DNA from: Leptodontidium sp. MPI-SDFR-AT-0119
Taxonomy: Eukaryota; Ascomycota; Leotiomycetes; Helotiales; Leptodontidiaceae
Assembly (NCBI GenBank): GCA_020726505.1
Contig: JAHLEZ010000029.1
Span: 701,991-765,990, forward strand
DNA: 64,000 nt
Reading direction: 5' to 3'
Shown piece after piece: positions 1 to 12,268 of this stretch; the first letter of the stretch is position 1, and each line of letters starts with the position of its first letter. The position numbers were made by a program, and so were the translations under genes. The notes under the pieces were generated by a model. That model was not told the origin of the DNA, searched no databases, and saw only the letters and a list, made by a program, of their open reading frames with translations.

Positions 1-620
1 ACCTTAGCTTAAAGTAAGGCAAAAGAATACTACAGTAAGACCGACTTCTTTATTACGTGACAAGCCTCTCTAGTTCTTCACCCTCGCTAGAAGTAACAGT
101 ACTTCGACAAGAAGTAGACAAGTAAAGAGAAGGTCTATCTTACTCGAGGCAAAAAGGCTCTTAAAGATCTCTAAGAGAAACAGTATAAATTAGAGCCTAT
201 AATACGGCAAAAATCAATTACGCTAGAGCCTCTAAAGCGAATCGATTACTTAGAGGTAATATTAAATAGGCTAACACTAAGTAGTACTACACCTGCGGTA
301 CGATCTTTAAGTCAAAGAGATTAGTTAATATAGTATCTTAATAAGCCTAATTATAATACTCTGTCATTTTAATACTAAAGACTTAAATAAGCTTAGTAGC
401 CACAGCTTACTCAAATAGCTTTTGACTTTCTAGCCGTACTTACTATAAGCTTAGAGTGTGAGCGTGTTTTTTCGTCTTACTCGAAGTAGACAACGCAAGA
501 GGTTTCTAATTTATTAAAGGAGATACTTTAGCGTAAAGAGTGTTTAAAGAACTAAGAGCGTAAAGGTACTATTTAGTTATTGTCTTATTATAACGTAGTT
601 TAGTTAGGAATATAATTTTT
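1..620 (+). mobile_element. RIP-degraded hAT-type transposase, C-terminal remnant
   Basis: Around 400-560 the + strand reads as the C-terminal dimerisation region of hAT transposases: a PQLTQIAFDFLAV stretch followed by ECERVFSS. Several sense codons are replaced by TAG/TAA, as expected from RIP of CAG/CAA. The upstream 350 bases are the same AT-rich, stop-filled DNA and could be more of the same transposase, but I cannot align them. No terminal inverted repeats were identified. The element runs off the left edge of the window, and no open frame survives. Confidence 0.6.
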
Positions 621-3600
621 TATAACTTAATTTTTTACCCGTGTAACTTATAAGCAGCTTATAAGTTAATTAATTAAGTCAACTAGCTAGTAATTTACAC
701 GTAAGTCAGTCAGTTAGAGAAATGGCTCAGCTGATGACTGACTGATTGGCTTATTGGGCGCTCTGCTTATTACATAAAGAAGCTAAGACAAGGACAGAAT
801 TATAAGACTAAAGGTCACGTAATAATATAAAGCTTTTAGAGCTTTAAGATCTAGGGCTCTTAGAACCTCGACGTAGTAAGCTCTTAGGGGATCTAACTAA
901 AAGCGAGGCTTTATATAAATAAAGTAGTTCCTTAAGTAATAAAGCTTCGTACTTAAATTATTATAATAAGTTTACCTCTAAGTTTATTACTACTTATAAC
1001 GCCTTAATTCTTATTAAGAACTAGACTCTTGTGACCTTACTTTATAGCTGATACTAACTGACGAAGCTTATACGCCGCGTACTAGTCAGAACCCAGCAAC
1101 GTTACAGTAATGTCATGTACTTTATATATATAGGCTAATTAAGTAAAGTAAATATATTAAAGCTGAGAACTAAGGATTAGCCCTTACTTATTTTATATAT
1201 ACTTACTAGTTGACTCTCGAGCTTAGTAGACGATACTTCGTTATATAAAAAGGGATTTAATCTATTTTAATAAAGGTAAGTAAAGGGACAATACTAGTTC
1301 TTCCCTCCCTAGATTTAAGTAAGTTTAGCTTATATATAGCCGAGTATACATTACGTTTAATATATTATAAGACACTAGGTAGGATTTAGTAGAGAGCGAC
1401 GCGGCATTTGGATAAGCCCACCGATTAAGGGCCGTAATATATAAAATAAGGCAATCCCTAGCGTTAGCCTTAACTATTATCTTAATTTAAGTATAACCTT
1501 CGTCTTTTTTATTAAATATATATAATAGACTTTAACTTAACGCCTAGATCTTAATTAGATATTACTTATAACGTCCCGTAAAATACATTTATTTATTTCT
1601 AGCAAGATAGGCCCTTTTAACCTAATAAAGTAATCTAAAACCCGATTTACTTATTTAGAAAGTTTGTCGTAATTATATCCTTAGACTCTCTAGAAGATGC
1701 TTAACTTTAGTTAGAAGTAAGTTAGAGGCTATTATATTATTTAGGCGGAAAAGCTAAGTCTCCCTCTTAGTTTTTAGTATTTATATAGGATTTGTACTTA
1801 AAGGTACCGTCTATAGTAAAATATTTTGTTTAGGAGATTTTTAATTACTCGAATGACAACTTTTAACTTAAAGCTCAAGGCTCCCTAAGACTTAAGACAA
1901 GTACTATTATTAAACGCTTAAAAGGGAAAAAGTAATTAAACTAATCTTACTGACCTCCTAAGTCCTCTCTATGTTAGTTAAATACTCCCGAAGACGGAGA
2001 TGTGGCTTCACCCGAAGCTACTAGCGCTAGCCCTTAACTCAGTAATAAATTAGTCTTATGTTAACCCGACGATGACGACAAGATTATAAACGAAAGAAGT
2101 GACAACCTTATAACGGACTAATTTATTTTTAAATATAAGGAAGAAATTCCTTAGATTATTACCGAGAGTGGCTCTTAAGGAAGAGTAAAAGACGACTATC
2201 TTATCTATAGCCGCGCTCTATTACTTATAGCCGACGAATCGATATTATATTAACTATAAGCTACGTGTACTAACGACGGCCTTACGAGGAATACTATTCA
2301 CAAATAACTATTTATAGCTCTTAACTAAGCGACTATAGATATTCAAACTATAAGTGGACCTTCTTTACTAAATATATTAAGGCCGGGAGAGTTAACCTTA
2401 CTAGAAATCGATAGGAAAGGATCCGACGCTTAAGCTTTATTAAATACTTCCTCGCCACAGGTAGTAGAACTATATAAGACTACCTTATTAAATCTTGCCC
2501 TATTTACACTTATAAGGAACTAAGTAAAGGATCCTAATTAACGATTTCTAATAATTAGACTATTACATTATAAATAACTCTATTTACGCCTACTGTAAAT
2601 CGGGGAGTTCTATCGCCTCTGACCGAAGATAACTGGACCGCTTCCTTACTAAACAAGGTAGAGCAGGGACTTCTATCGCTATCTAGCACAGGACAGTAAC
2701 AGCTCAGTCTATGTAATACTGCCTCGATAGAGGGGCAACAAGTCGATTAAGAGCAGTCACTCCTTACCCAAGATAGCCCAGCTATACTGCTCCTATCCTC
2801 GCTAGACCAGACGCCTATATTAGCCGAGATGACCGCAAATGTAGTTCACTTCCTTTACGAGATAAGTAGGCGCTCGAAAATTCTAAAAGAAATCTATTTA
2901 AGTATCCTCGCTACTATTTGGCGTGGCTTAAGTAAAACACCCGTTACTCTTACTACTGTAGGACGGCCGGATTCGGCATGGACTACTAGTAGCTTAATAA
3001 CTTAGTTAGCCTTTACATAAATTAGAATACTTAAAGTAGGCTACGCTTAGTCTAAGGAGGCAACTATCCTTAATATAATCGAGTAGATAGGCGCTTTAGA
3101 ATAATATAACGCCGAACTTTAATAAGCTAAGAAGGCACCGCCACGTACGAAATATAAGATACTTAAGAAACGTTTGGCCACTATTATACTAAACAATTAC
3201 TTAAAAAAGGCGTATAGTACTACGGCGACAAATAGCACCGATAATATTACCTCTATAGACAACGAAGATTGACCTTTATTATTAGACGTAGTAAGAATTT
3301 AAATAAGGATCTTAAATACGAGGAAGAAGAGGCTTAATAAACTTTTTTATAAAGGACGAACATTACGTAAACTAGTTTAGTTAATATATTTAGGAATTCT
3401 ATTTAATTTAAATATATAATACGTCTTGTAATACATATATTATAACATTTATTAATTTTAACCACGTCACTAGGAGCTTTACGAAGGCGAGTAAAGAAGA
3501 GGTCAAGAAGACTACTGCCCGCTTTTAAGTAGATTTGTAAAAGATAAAGCTACTCTTTATCCTTAATAAGCAAGTAAGACTCTTAGTTAAGGAAGGACGA

Positions 3601-4085
3601 CCGGACCTCTCTCGCTTCTTAGACTCGCTTAAATCACGATCTATTATACTATTAAGGGAGATCTCATGTCTACGAGCGGAATACGGCTTCGAGAAAGTAA
3701 GTTAATATTTAGCTAGCTATTTAGTGACTTATATTAATAAATCATACGAACTTATACCTTAAAGCTGCTTAGATATTACTCTCGATCGCGTTATTAAAGG
3801 GGTTAGCTATATTCTCGGCAAGCACTTACTCGGCGAAAACGATTATATTATTATAAATAGTGTAATTAAACTTTTAAGTGGCGTGTTTAACAGGTTACGC
3901 TCTAGGGAATAGCTTAATTACTAGGACATTATAGCCGCTCTCGAGATAACTAATAGGCCTATCCTTGTGTATCTCGGTATTAGTATCTTACTTTATAAGA
4001 CAGATATAAACAGCGAGGTCACATTGATTTTAAACCCCTTTAGCTACTAAAAGAAAGAGACTAATAGCTATATACGTAGAGATAT
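621..4085. repeat. RIP-degraded repetitive DNA, family not recognised
   Basis: AT-rich, TpA-rich sequence with stops in all six frames and no open frame over 60 codons. A slightly less degraded, GC-richer patch lies at about 2580-2860. Stretches at 3480-4080 still look like former coding sequence on the + strand, but no domain could be named. The composition matches the identifiable transposons further right, so this is most likely more mutated transposon sequence. Confidence 0.5.
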
Positions 4086-4289
4086 TGTTGGGATGTATAG
4101 TCAAGCCTAAATGCCGGGGTCACGTGTACCACGTGACCTCTTAGCTAGCATATAAGGGAGAGCTCTCTCGAGCTCTTCTTCCAAGAAATGTACAGAATCA
4201 AAGGCATTTTACTTCTTATAAGGTATATGCCCTGTGCCACGAAATCGGTGATCTCTACGGAAATCATTGCCCTGTAGAGCCAACCGACA
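4086..4289. mobile_element. Solo LTR (204 bp) with perfect 5-bp target duplication
   Basis: The unit starts TGTTGGGATG and ends AACCGACA (canonical TG...CA). It is flanked on both sides by GATAT (4081-4085 and 4290-4294). It contains the near-palindrome GTCACGTGTACCACGTGAC, two CACGTG cores suggestive of a bHLH-type promoter site. Unlike the DNA around it, it is not depleted in CpA/TpG, so it escaped RIP or arrived later. No internal retrotransposon sequence remains, as expected after LTR-LTR recombination. The superfamily is not determinable. Confidence 0.85.
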
Positions 4290-6572
4290 GATATAAACGA
4301 TCTCGAAAGGCTATAAGTGTTTATCTACCCGTTAAATATTAATACTAACTACTTTATACTACTTAAGATTAATAAGTAAACGAAAATAATATACTACTAC
4401 GATTTAATAGTAACTTATAAGATTATTTATTATAAGATGAAGTCTACTTTAGTCTAACGAGTAATAGAGGTACGTGGGTTTAGACAGACTTAAAGACGTT
4501 ACTAACTTATAATAGGCTAAATTTAAAGACTTAGGCTTTAAATATATTAAGGCGGTAAGTAAACTCCTTAAAACACCCCCGCGTATTAACCTAATATCTA
4601 GCTTACTCCTTAATAGAAAGATAAGTAGAGTTGCGGTCTTATAGTCATCCGCAACGCGAAGCAGCGGATAAATAGTCTCTTAGTTAAGGCATAAAATAGA
4701 GAGGTAGATCTCGACTGGGTAATTAAGGAAGTTATTAGGAATTGTAAGATGTTCCTTAGGAGTAATACTCTTTAGCCACGGCCCCTTTCTAAGAAACGCA
4801 AGAAGATAATGGAAATGGTTTAAAGCAATGTTCCGAATTTAATTTGTAGTTCTAGAAGACTTAGGAAAGATGATTAGAATAAAGCCCGCTCAAGTCGTAT
4901 ATCCGTTGCGCTGCCACTAGAGACAAGATCTCCGGTACCGGGAAAATAATGTTCCGGCCAAAACCTCGCTTTACCGTTTACATGTAAATAAACTTCGTAC
5001 TGTAGAAGTGCTGGACTAAAGGTAGGAGAGCCTGAAGCAGAGCCAGAACCAAAGCCAGGTTTATGTAAGGCAGGCAGCAGTGCAGAATTAATTCAATCAC
5101 AAGTATTTCCGTGCCCATATAGATAGTGAATAGCATGGTGCGGTCTGAAAGGTGTCAACCCGGTGAATTACGGTTTCATCGACTTCAGTGCCTGCGCATA
5201 AACCACCACCCTATAAGCAATTGTAACACACCAAAGCTCGCTTCGATGGAAACCACGGCTGTTTGTAAGCTGGTATTAGTCCTCAGCGAATAAAATTGCT
5301 GGGAGACATCTCCAGGGAGATCATCAATCCTAGGAGAGTCTCGCCCGCTCACAGGGACCCGGGAATACCACCAGCCACCATTGTCCAGTAGAGATCATAT
5401 CCATTCTCTACTTGCCATAGTCTCCATACTAAAGTACCTGAGAGCTTGAATCTTGAGAAAAGTAACCCCTCTTAGCTCAATCGAGTCCTCTTCTTAAACC
5501 TCCGCCAGACATTCAGAAGGCAACACCATCCATGTGAAAGGGGAAGCTGCTATAATTACCCTCAACAATCATCGACAAATATCTTCGCCAAGAGCAGGAC
5601 GAAACCCGATTCCAATTTCAGGTCGAATATATCCGGATGTCCAAGACTGGACAGAATTTACCGATGCATAGTATTATTTCTTGCTAGTAGTCCAGAGGAG
5701 GTTTTACGACGATTGCCTTATTCTTCGCGCACTAGCGTCATCCGTTGGAAGAGATATTGCGCCTACCCCAGTCGACGGGATGCATCTCCAGCGCGTGAGT
5801 TCTTTCGAGCTCGCCCATCGGAATAAGGAAGACCGGGATTGGGATAGTGCCTTCCACGAAGCGAATATTGTTATCGTGTAATTTCACAATAGCACCTGAA
5901 TCTGTTAAACTTTCAGACGGCTACCATTTATCAGCGACAGTCAGAGTTGACAGATGAAAGATTCGAAGAGTGAAGCTCTAGCCTTGCCCATGCAAGGCTG
6001 TTGGCTTGAATCTCACCAACCTGTTTCTGGTGAGAGCAACATGCAGTTTGCAAAACAAGCACTTCGCAGAGATATTCTTTGACAGTCCACGGCGCTCGAT
6101 GCAATAGGAAAAAACCCGGGGTATTGTAACTAGGTGGCGCAAGATATTCCCAAAGCTTCGAGGAATGCCTTGCCTAGCGGATATCTACTCTTCGTACCTG
6201 CAAGAAGATGATTCGAACGAAGATTCAGAAGGAGATAGTGTGAATGCCGATGAAGAGATGCAATCGAGTGAGCCCGCGCTTGACTTTCAAGACTTCGAGT
6301 CTGACTGGATGATTTACAGACTTCTGGGGAAGACATTTCCTGTAACTGGAAAGGGTGGTTGACCTTCGTTAAGCAGCCGATGCTTCTTCTCCAGTGATTC
6401 TGAGATGGGCGTTTGATGTCGTTCGGAAGGGCTTATTATGTTGTGGAGTTGATGTAGTGCAGAATCTCGGTGCTTTTCTATTGTTGAAATTATAATATTG
6501 GTGGGCGCTTTGGCGATGAAGGCATGTGAGGTTAGTTGTGTAGGAGAGATGTCGGAGGAAGTAATATGACTT

Positions 6573-6763
6573 GGCGCCAAACTCGTTAGAGGCTTGATAT
6601 TAACTCCGCAAATCTCTAAACTTTAAAACTGAGGCATTTAAATCTTCTTGAATTATTGTAAAATCTATGAAGTAGATCTAGAGTAATAGTAGAGGTTGAC
6701 GATTGTTTGTTGGTATTTTTGAGAAAGAAAAAAACCGAGGCTGCAGCGAAAGCTCGAATGGGG
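6573..6763. repeat. Degenerate direct repeat, copy 1
   Basis: Same orientation as the block at 7543-7735. Both copies share GGCGC at the left end, an AACTCCGCAAATCTC core, a run near GATTGTTTGTTGG, and the right end CTGCAGCGAAAGCTC. Weaker similarity extends about 100-150 bases further left in both copies. The divergence includes indels and is not of the RIP type. It could be a dispersed repeat family or a local duplication of a promoter or 5' region. Confidence 0.65.
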
Positions 6764-7542
6764 GACAGTCACTTGCTGGTCTCTCACGGCATCACCCCAG
6801 ATGGGGTCTGGAGGTGTAAGGGTGACCGGTCATAATCGCCTGAGAAGTCGTTCAATCGGGTATCTTTGGAAGGTTGCGTTGTTCAGCCATCTGGGACATG
6901 GTTTGGGAGTAGAAAGCAAACGATGCGGGGTGGGGGCACGTCTGGTAGCTGCACCCCAGCCACATTTACCAGGGATAGCCACAGAGACTTGCAAATATCA
7001 CGTAAGTGAAATCGCGTCATAATCAAGCTTCCCCAGGGCAGTGAGCTTGGCCCCAGCGAGGTGGTGCAAGACCTGCAGGACCCGTGTTGCCGCTGCGGGA
7101 TTCTGCGGGGCAGCAAAATTCGCCTTTTGCCTCTCGTGTGTTCCCCAACGTCTTGAATAGCTTTGGATTTTATAAATTATATAATCTTATCTTTTACAGG
7201 ATATGTAGAGCGGGCTAGCTCCTTGCTTTGGGCAGACTGAAATTGAAAAATAGACCTTTGCAACAAGCAGTAAACCCAACCCCACCAGGCGTGTGGATTG
7301 TTTTGCTAATGAGTTGAGGCAGCTGCGAGAGTGGATCGACTGGACAGGGAGGTTGATGTAGCTAGAGGGTTGTATTTCTTTCCCTCGGCGAGCTGATGTT
7401 TTTTGTAGTTGTTCTCCTGGGGAGTGCAAAAGCTCGCTGCTTCTTCGCTGTTGAGATATGCCAATGAACGCCTTTGGCTGTGACGGAATTTGAGGTTGGT
7501 TATGAAGTTATGGATATGTCGGGAAAAAGTGAATTTGACTTT

Positions 7543-7735
7543 GGCGCTAAACACGTCAGAGGCGTCGAATCAACTCCGCAAATCTCCAAACTCCAGCAAT
7601 AAGATATTTAGGGATTTCAGAATCGATAAAAAATCTGCGACGCAAATCTACAGTTATAGTAGAGATTAACAGTTGTTTGTTGTTATTGATGAGGGAGAAA
7701 AGAGGCGGGGCTGCAGCGAAAGCTCAGAATGGCGG
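7543..7735. repeat. Degenerate direct repeat, copy 2
   Basis: Partner of the block at 6573-6763, about 970 bases to its right. It ends roughly 80 bases before the ATCTAAGCG array in the rhamnosidase promoter. Shared blocks are as described for copy 1. Confidence 0.65.
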
Positions 7736-7817
7736 GCGCACAGGATCTTCCTTGGCAGGGTAGATCAAGTGGAGACTGAACTGGTGTTTTCTGTTGGCAT
7801 TTGTCCTGTGTATGTAT

Positions 7818-7874
7818 ATCTAAGCGGGTATCTAAGCGGATATCTAAGCGGATATCTAAGCGGATATCTAAGCG
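7818..7874 (+). promoter_or_regulatory. Five-copy ATCTAAGCG array, 12-bp spacing
   Basis: ATCTAAGCG begins at 7818, 7830, 7842, 7854 and 7866, in register with a 12-bp unit ending GCGGAT. The array lies 226-282 bases upstream of the rhamnosidase start codon. The same 9-mer occurs singly or in pairs upstream of every other gene in the 8-26 kb island. This suggests an amplified binding site for a cluster-specific regulator rather than a neutral minisatellite. Confidence 0.6.
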
Positions 7875-8099
7875 CGTGCGTGGGCTTATTGCCCCAGGTC
7901 TCGGTCTCGGGCGATCTACCTCCTGGAAAGAAGGCAAAGCTTTGACCCCGTAATTCCACTCCACCAGTACCTGTCCCTTCTGTAAATACATACAAGTACT
8001 TGCGGTCTGAATTAGAGTACCTGCAGCTGCACGTCAGGAGAGGTCGCAAATTTGCATCCACAGTGCATTGTATTCTCATATTCTCATATTCTCACCAAC

Positions 8100-10929
8100 A
8101 TGGCAACATCAGAGGCGGAGTCTTCGTCTTCGCCCAACCACTTAGTCATTTCCGACCTTCGCTTCGATCACTATGCACGAGCAGATGCTCTCGGTGTTGA
8201 TGCTACACGCCCTTCTTTGTCCTGGAAATACGTCCAAGCACCAGCCGAGTACTCTCAGGAACGCTACGAACTTACGATTTGGGAGATTCTGCCAGATCTG
8301 TCAACAAAGCCGATGTGCAAAGTCGCTGTCGCATCCCCAGAGTCTGTGCTGGTTCCGTGGCCGTTAGAAGCAAGCCTACGGTCTCGCCAAAGGATCGGCT
8401 GCACAGTCAGCACCTGGGGCAGAGGTGTCCGCTCGACACAGTCTGGAGAAGCCACTTTGGAGACCGGCTTACTCCAACCGGCCGACTGGAAATGTAAAAG
8501 GATCACAGTGCCGTGGACTCAAGACTCCGAAAATCCCACCCCAGAGCAAATTTATCGAAAAAGCTTTCGCGTTAAGACAGACACCGAAATTGGGAGGGCA
8601 AGACTATACATTACCAGCCACGGCGTATATGAGGCAGAGATCAATGGGCAGCGAGTTGGAGATCACTTCCTCGCGCCTGGCTGGACGTCGTACAATGAGC
8701 GGTTGATGTACCAAACATATGATGTTGAGGGACAATTGTCCTCAGGGAACGACGGGATGAGCTGCATTGGCGTACGGATTGGCGAGGGATGGTACAGTGG
8801 TCACCTTGGGCCACAAAGTCTAGCAGGTCGCAGAGGTATATGGGGATCACAGAATGCAGTGATGGTGCAATTGGAGATCACCTATCGAGACGGAACCGTC
8901 GATACCGTAGTATCTGATGAGAGCTGGACCTGCAAGCTAGGACCTACTCAGCTGGCTGAGATGTATCGTGGTGAGAAGTATGATGGTAGGCTTGCAGATG
9001 ATGGGTGGTCACAATCACGGGATCTTGTCGGAACAGATTGGCAGCAGGTCCAGGTTCTTGGTGATATGTACGATGGAAGACTGGATGCGCAGGGCGGACC
9101 GCCCATGCGACACATCTCGACGGTACCGGTGTCAAAAACAATCAAAACTCCCTCGGGAAAAGTGGTACTAGACTTTGGTCAAAACATCGTTGGTTTCACA
9201 AGAATAAAATCGGTTTCAGGACAAGCTGGACAAGCTATTTCTTTGAGACATTTTGAAGTCTTGGAGAGCGAAGAACCGGGGACACGACCTCTACGCCTGG
9301 CAGACCAGCTTGATATCTACACCGTCAAGGGTTGTGGTAATGAGACCTGGGAGCCACGCTTCACCATACACGGATTTCGATATGTGGAGGTAGATGGCTG
9401 GCCTGCTGGTCACGCTGACGTCTCCCAAAGCATTGAGGCTGTCGTTGTAGCTTCCGATCTGTCTTGGACTGGAACGTTTGGCTCTTCCAATCATTTGCTC
9501 AATAAGCTGCACGAGAACGTCTGTTGGAGCTTGAGGGGTAATTTTACCGCCATTCCGACAGATTGTCCACAGCGAGATGAAAGACTGGGATGGACAGGCG
9601 ACATTGCCCTATTTGGACCAACTGGGCTGTACCTGACTGACTGTTTCAGTATGCTCAAGCGCTGGCTGGTAGATGTGGCAATAGACCAGCGTGAACTTCA
9701 AGGTGTACCAGCTTGGGTAACACCCAACGTGTTGCGGAAAAGCACGTTCAACGGCGGCCTGCCGACGGCAATCTGGGATGACGTGACCATCTTACTCCCA
9801 TGGACGCTGTACCAATCAACTGGAGACGTCACTGTTCTTTCTGTTCAGTACGATAGTATGTTGGATTGGCTGCGCGTTCTTCCAAGGGATACCGCGAACG
9901 GCAGCAGACTCTGGAACCCAGCATGTGGTCAGTGGGGAGTAAGTAGCTGATTCCACTTCTGTTCAAACTGCCAAATGGCTGACCCGCTTCTAGGACTGGC
10001 TAGATCCTGATGCGCCATCTGACTCACCCTGGCAGGCTAAAACCGCCCCTGATCTTGTTGCCAACGCTTTTCTCGTCCATTGCCTGAAAATCATGAGCAG
10101 AATCAGCCTCATTCTCGGCGACGATGCTCGAGGGCGAAGCTTTGATGAGGAGTATGAATCTTGCCGAGCTGATTTCATCCGGATGTTCATCACCCCAACA
10201 GGAAGACTTGTCTCGGAATCCCAGACCGGCTATACACTCTGTATCTTTTTGAATCTGTTTGAGACCGCCCAGCAGCTCTCCCTGGCAGGCCAGCGTCTGG
10301 CCCAGCTCGTCATCGATAACCATTGCCGCATCAGTACAGGCTTTGCCGGGACTCCATATTTGTGCGAAGCCCTCTCACTTACTGGCTATGGCTCCATAGC
10401 TGTTAGAACCCTCCTCAATGAGGAGAACCCTAGCTGGCTTTACCAGGTCAAGATGGGTGCCACGACAGTGTGGGAACGATGGGATAGTATGCTGTCTGAT
10501 GGAACGATCAATCCTGGAGAAATGACAAGTTTCAACCACTATGCCCTAGGATCAGTGGCCACGTATCTTCACGAACGAGTCGCAGGTCTCAGACGTATCG
10601 AGGTTGGATGGAAGAGGGCCAGGTTCGAACCTGAGTGTGCATTTTGGAACGTCCTCGATCACGCAAGCACATCTCATTCAGGACCGTATGGGAAAATTGA
10701 ATGTGGGTGGAAGATCCACGTGGGCGAGAACGGTACTAGGACGTTGAAGGCGACGGTCACTGTTCCACCATTGACATTACTCGAAGTCAAATTGCCTGGT
10801 GTCGAGACAGAAGTCATTGGTCCGAAACAAGCCGATTTCCAGATTGATATGAGTCAAATCAAAGTAACTGGCAAGAAAGAGCCCGAATTGAGCTTCTGGC
10901 CAAGGATCAAGATGACCATGACGTCTTGA
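8100..10929 (+). CDS. Alpha-L-rhamnosidase, glycoside hydrolase family 78
   Basis: Releases terminal alpha-L-rhamnose from plant or microbial rhamnosides. Two exons, 8100-9938 and 9994-10929, join across a 55-bp intron (GTAAGT...CTAG, branch CTGAC) to give 924 residues. Splicing restores the family motif WGDWLDP. The N-terminal jelly-roll domain typical of the family is at about 165-345, and the (alpha/alpha)6 barrel is at about 460-800. The acid motif DCPQRDERLGWTGD is at 488-501, with Glu494 as probable general acid; Glu789 in GEMTSFNHYALG is the probable base. No signal peptide is visible, so it is probably intracellular and acts on imported glycosides. The start at 8100 has a good context (CCAACATGG); an in-frame GTG/ATG-type extension to 8052 is less likely. 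The gene stands alone on its strand, with the five-copy motif array in its promoter. Confidence 0.93.
9939..9993 (+). other. Intron of the rhamnosidase gene
   Basis: GTAAGT donor, GCTGACC branch region and CTAG acceptor, phase 0. Removing it joins ...QWG to DWLDP..., a block conserved in GH78. Confidence 0.9.
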
Positions 10930-12268
10930 CGAGAGTTTGGGATGGATTGGTCGAGTATATCAGATGTTGAGTTTTGGGAGGACAATGAGTCTATAGGCTT
11001 GAACTATATAACATAAAATGAACTTTTGCAAACCCTCCTAGACAGCCTTTCAAATCTTCCAAGACTACATCATAAGGTCGGATATTCTCCCTCCTCGATC
11101 CACGAAGCCGCACAGTTGCAGCCGAAGCAAGCTGTCATGGCCTTGTTCACTCACCTCGGCCTCCTATACCATATATTCGAAGAGCAAACAAGCCGGCCAC
11201 GGGTGATTTTCACAGATCGAAAGCGCGAGAACGACAACGAAGTTGAGACATTAGGTAAGAAAGCGAAGCAGCAGTATATAGGCACGGATGGGATTTCGTT
11301 TTGAGGGTCGTCGACAAAGGATAATGGATCACTCACGCAATCGGCAGCGAGTAGTGGGGACTGATCGTTGGTTCGATCAATGTTTCCACATGCCGGTATC
11401 TCGCTTGTTGGTAAAAAAAAGAAAAATGCCTGACTACCGTCTGTGTTCCGAGATGCACAGAAATGCATGAAAAATACTTCTATTTTACGAATTATCTATA
11501 AAAGTTCTCCACGAAGTGTTGAACATCACTCGAACAAACTTGCATGTTCTAGAGTCAAGTCTTGCGCTATCAGTTCCATCAAATCTGGTCAAATCAAGCC
11601 CTCGTCGGCAGAACGTGGTCCTAGGACCGAGATCAATGATCTAGTCAGCGTCCATATGCATGCAGAAAGAAAACATCAATCATGTAGATTTACCCTCATG
11701 GTCGAGGAGATCACAGCTGCTCTGTAGGCATATTTGTCGAGTATGAAGCTCGTGCTCAATGCCGATGTCATCGTTGCGGGTGTAGATTGACGATGGGTAC
11801 ATCTGGCGAACTGGTAAATTCGCAAATACCCTGGTCTGCTTCTCATTTCGACTCATTACAATCCATTCAAGCTTTCGATTCCTGCTCCCACGTGCGATTG
11901 TTACTCAGTACGATGTAGTGATCAAGATGACTAATGCACTGGTAAACATATGTCAAACTTGTCCAGAGAACTATGATCAAAATCTCTCTTTTGAGACTGA
12001 GCTTGCGTGAGAACGTCAGGAGCCGAGGGCGGTAGAAAGAAGACATTTGATTTCTATCAGACCAGATGCGTTACAAGGTAGATCAGTGGCACACACGCTC
12101 GAACCTCCTTTATGTGCGGCATCAACTCAGCCAAGTGGGAGAGGTCGTAAAAATATGAGAATAGCTGTAATTGGTTTTCGAGCGATAACATACTGCTGTT
12201 CTTCGGTCTTGCACTTCTCGTTATTCGGTTGAAATGAGTTAAGAGTGCTATTGATATAGAAAGCTAAG
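10930..12268. other. Intergenic, 1.3 kb between convergent genes
   Basis: Contains the 3' flanks of the rhamnosidase (+) and the permease (-). Open frames of up to about 95 codons (for example + 11026-11304 and + 11443-11727) have no recognisable domain and no start or splice context I would trust. It is not RIPed. I see no convincing gene. Confidence 0.5.

Larger units (their letters stand above)
4290..8099. other. Intergenic: transition from RIPed DNA to the gene island, no confident gene
   Basis: RIP-like composition fades between about 4.6 and 5.0 kb. From there to 8.1 kb the sequence has normal composition but no recognisable gene. Short open frames exist (for example + 5681-5881, which extends upstream through one stop, and + 6165-6362, which is rich in Asp/Glu). 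I recognise no family in either, and they could be relics or chance. The region carries the direct repeat described separately and, at its right end, the rhamnosidase promoter. Confidence 0.5.

Noticed and set aside
7818..7874. Evenly spaced repeats as a CRISPR-like array or a Leu/Ser/Gly repeat protein
   Set aside because: The unit is 12 bp with no spacers and the organism is a fungus. The open frames across it (YLSG repeats) are by-products of a 12-bp tandem repeat in a promoter.
8052..8099. Longer rhamnosidase N-terminus (16 more residues) as a signal peptide
   Set aside because: The extension is short, lacks a proper hydrophobic core and cleavage site, and the ATG at 8100 has the better context.
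11026..11727. Small open frames between rhamnosidase and permease as genes
   Set aside because: No conserved motif, no splice or start context, and they lie in the shared 3' region.
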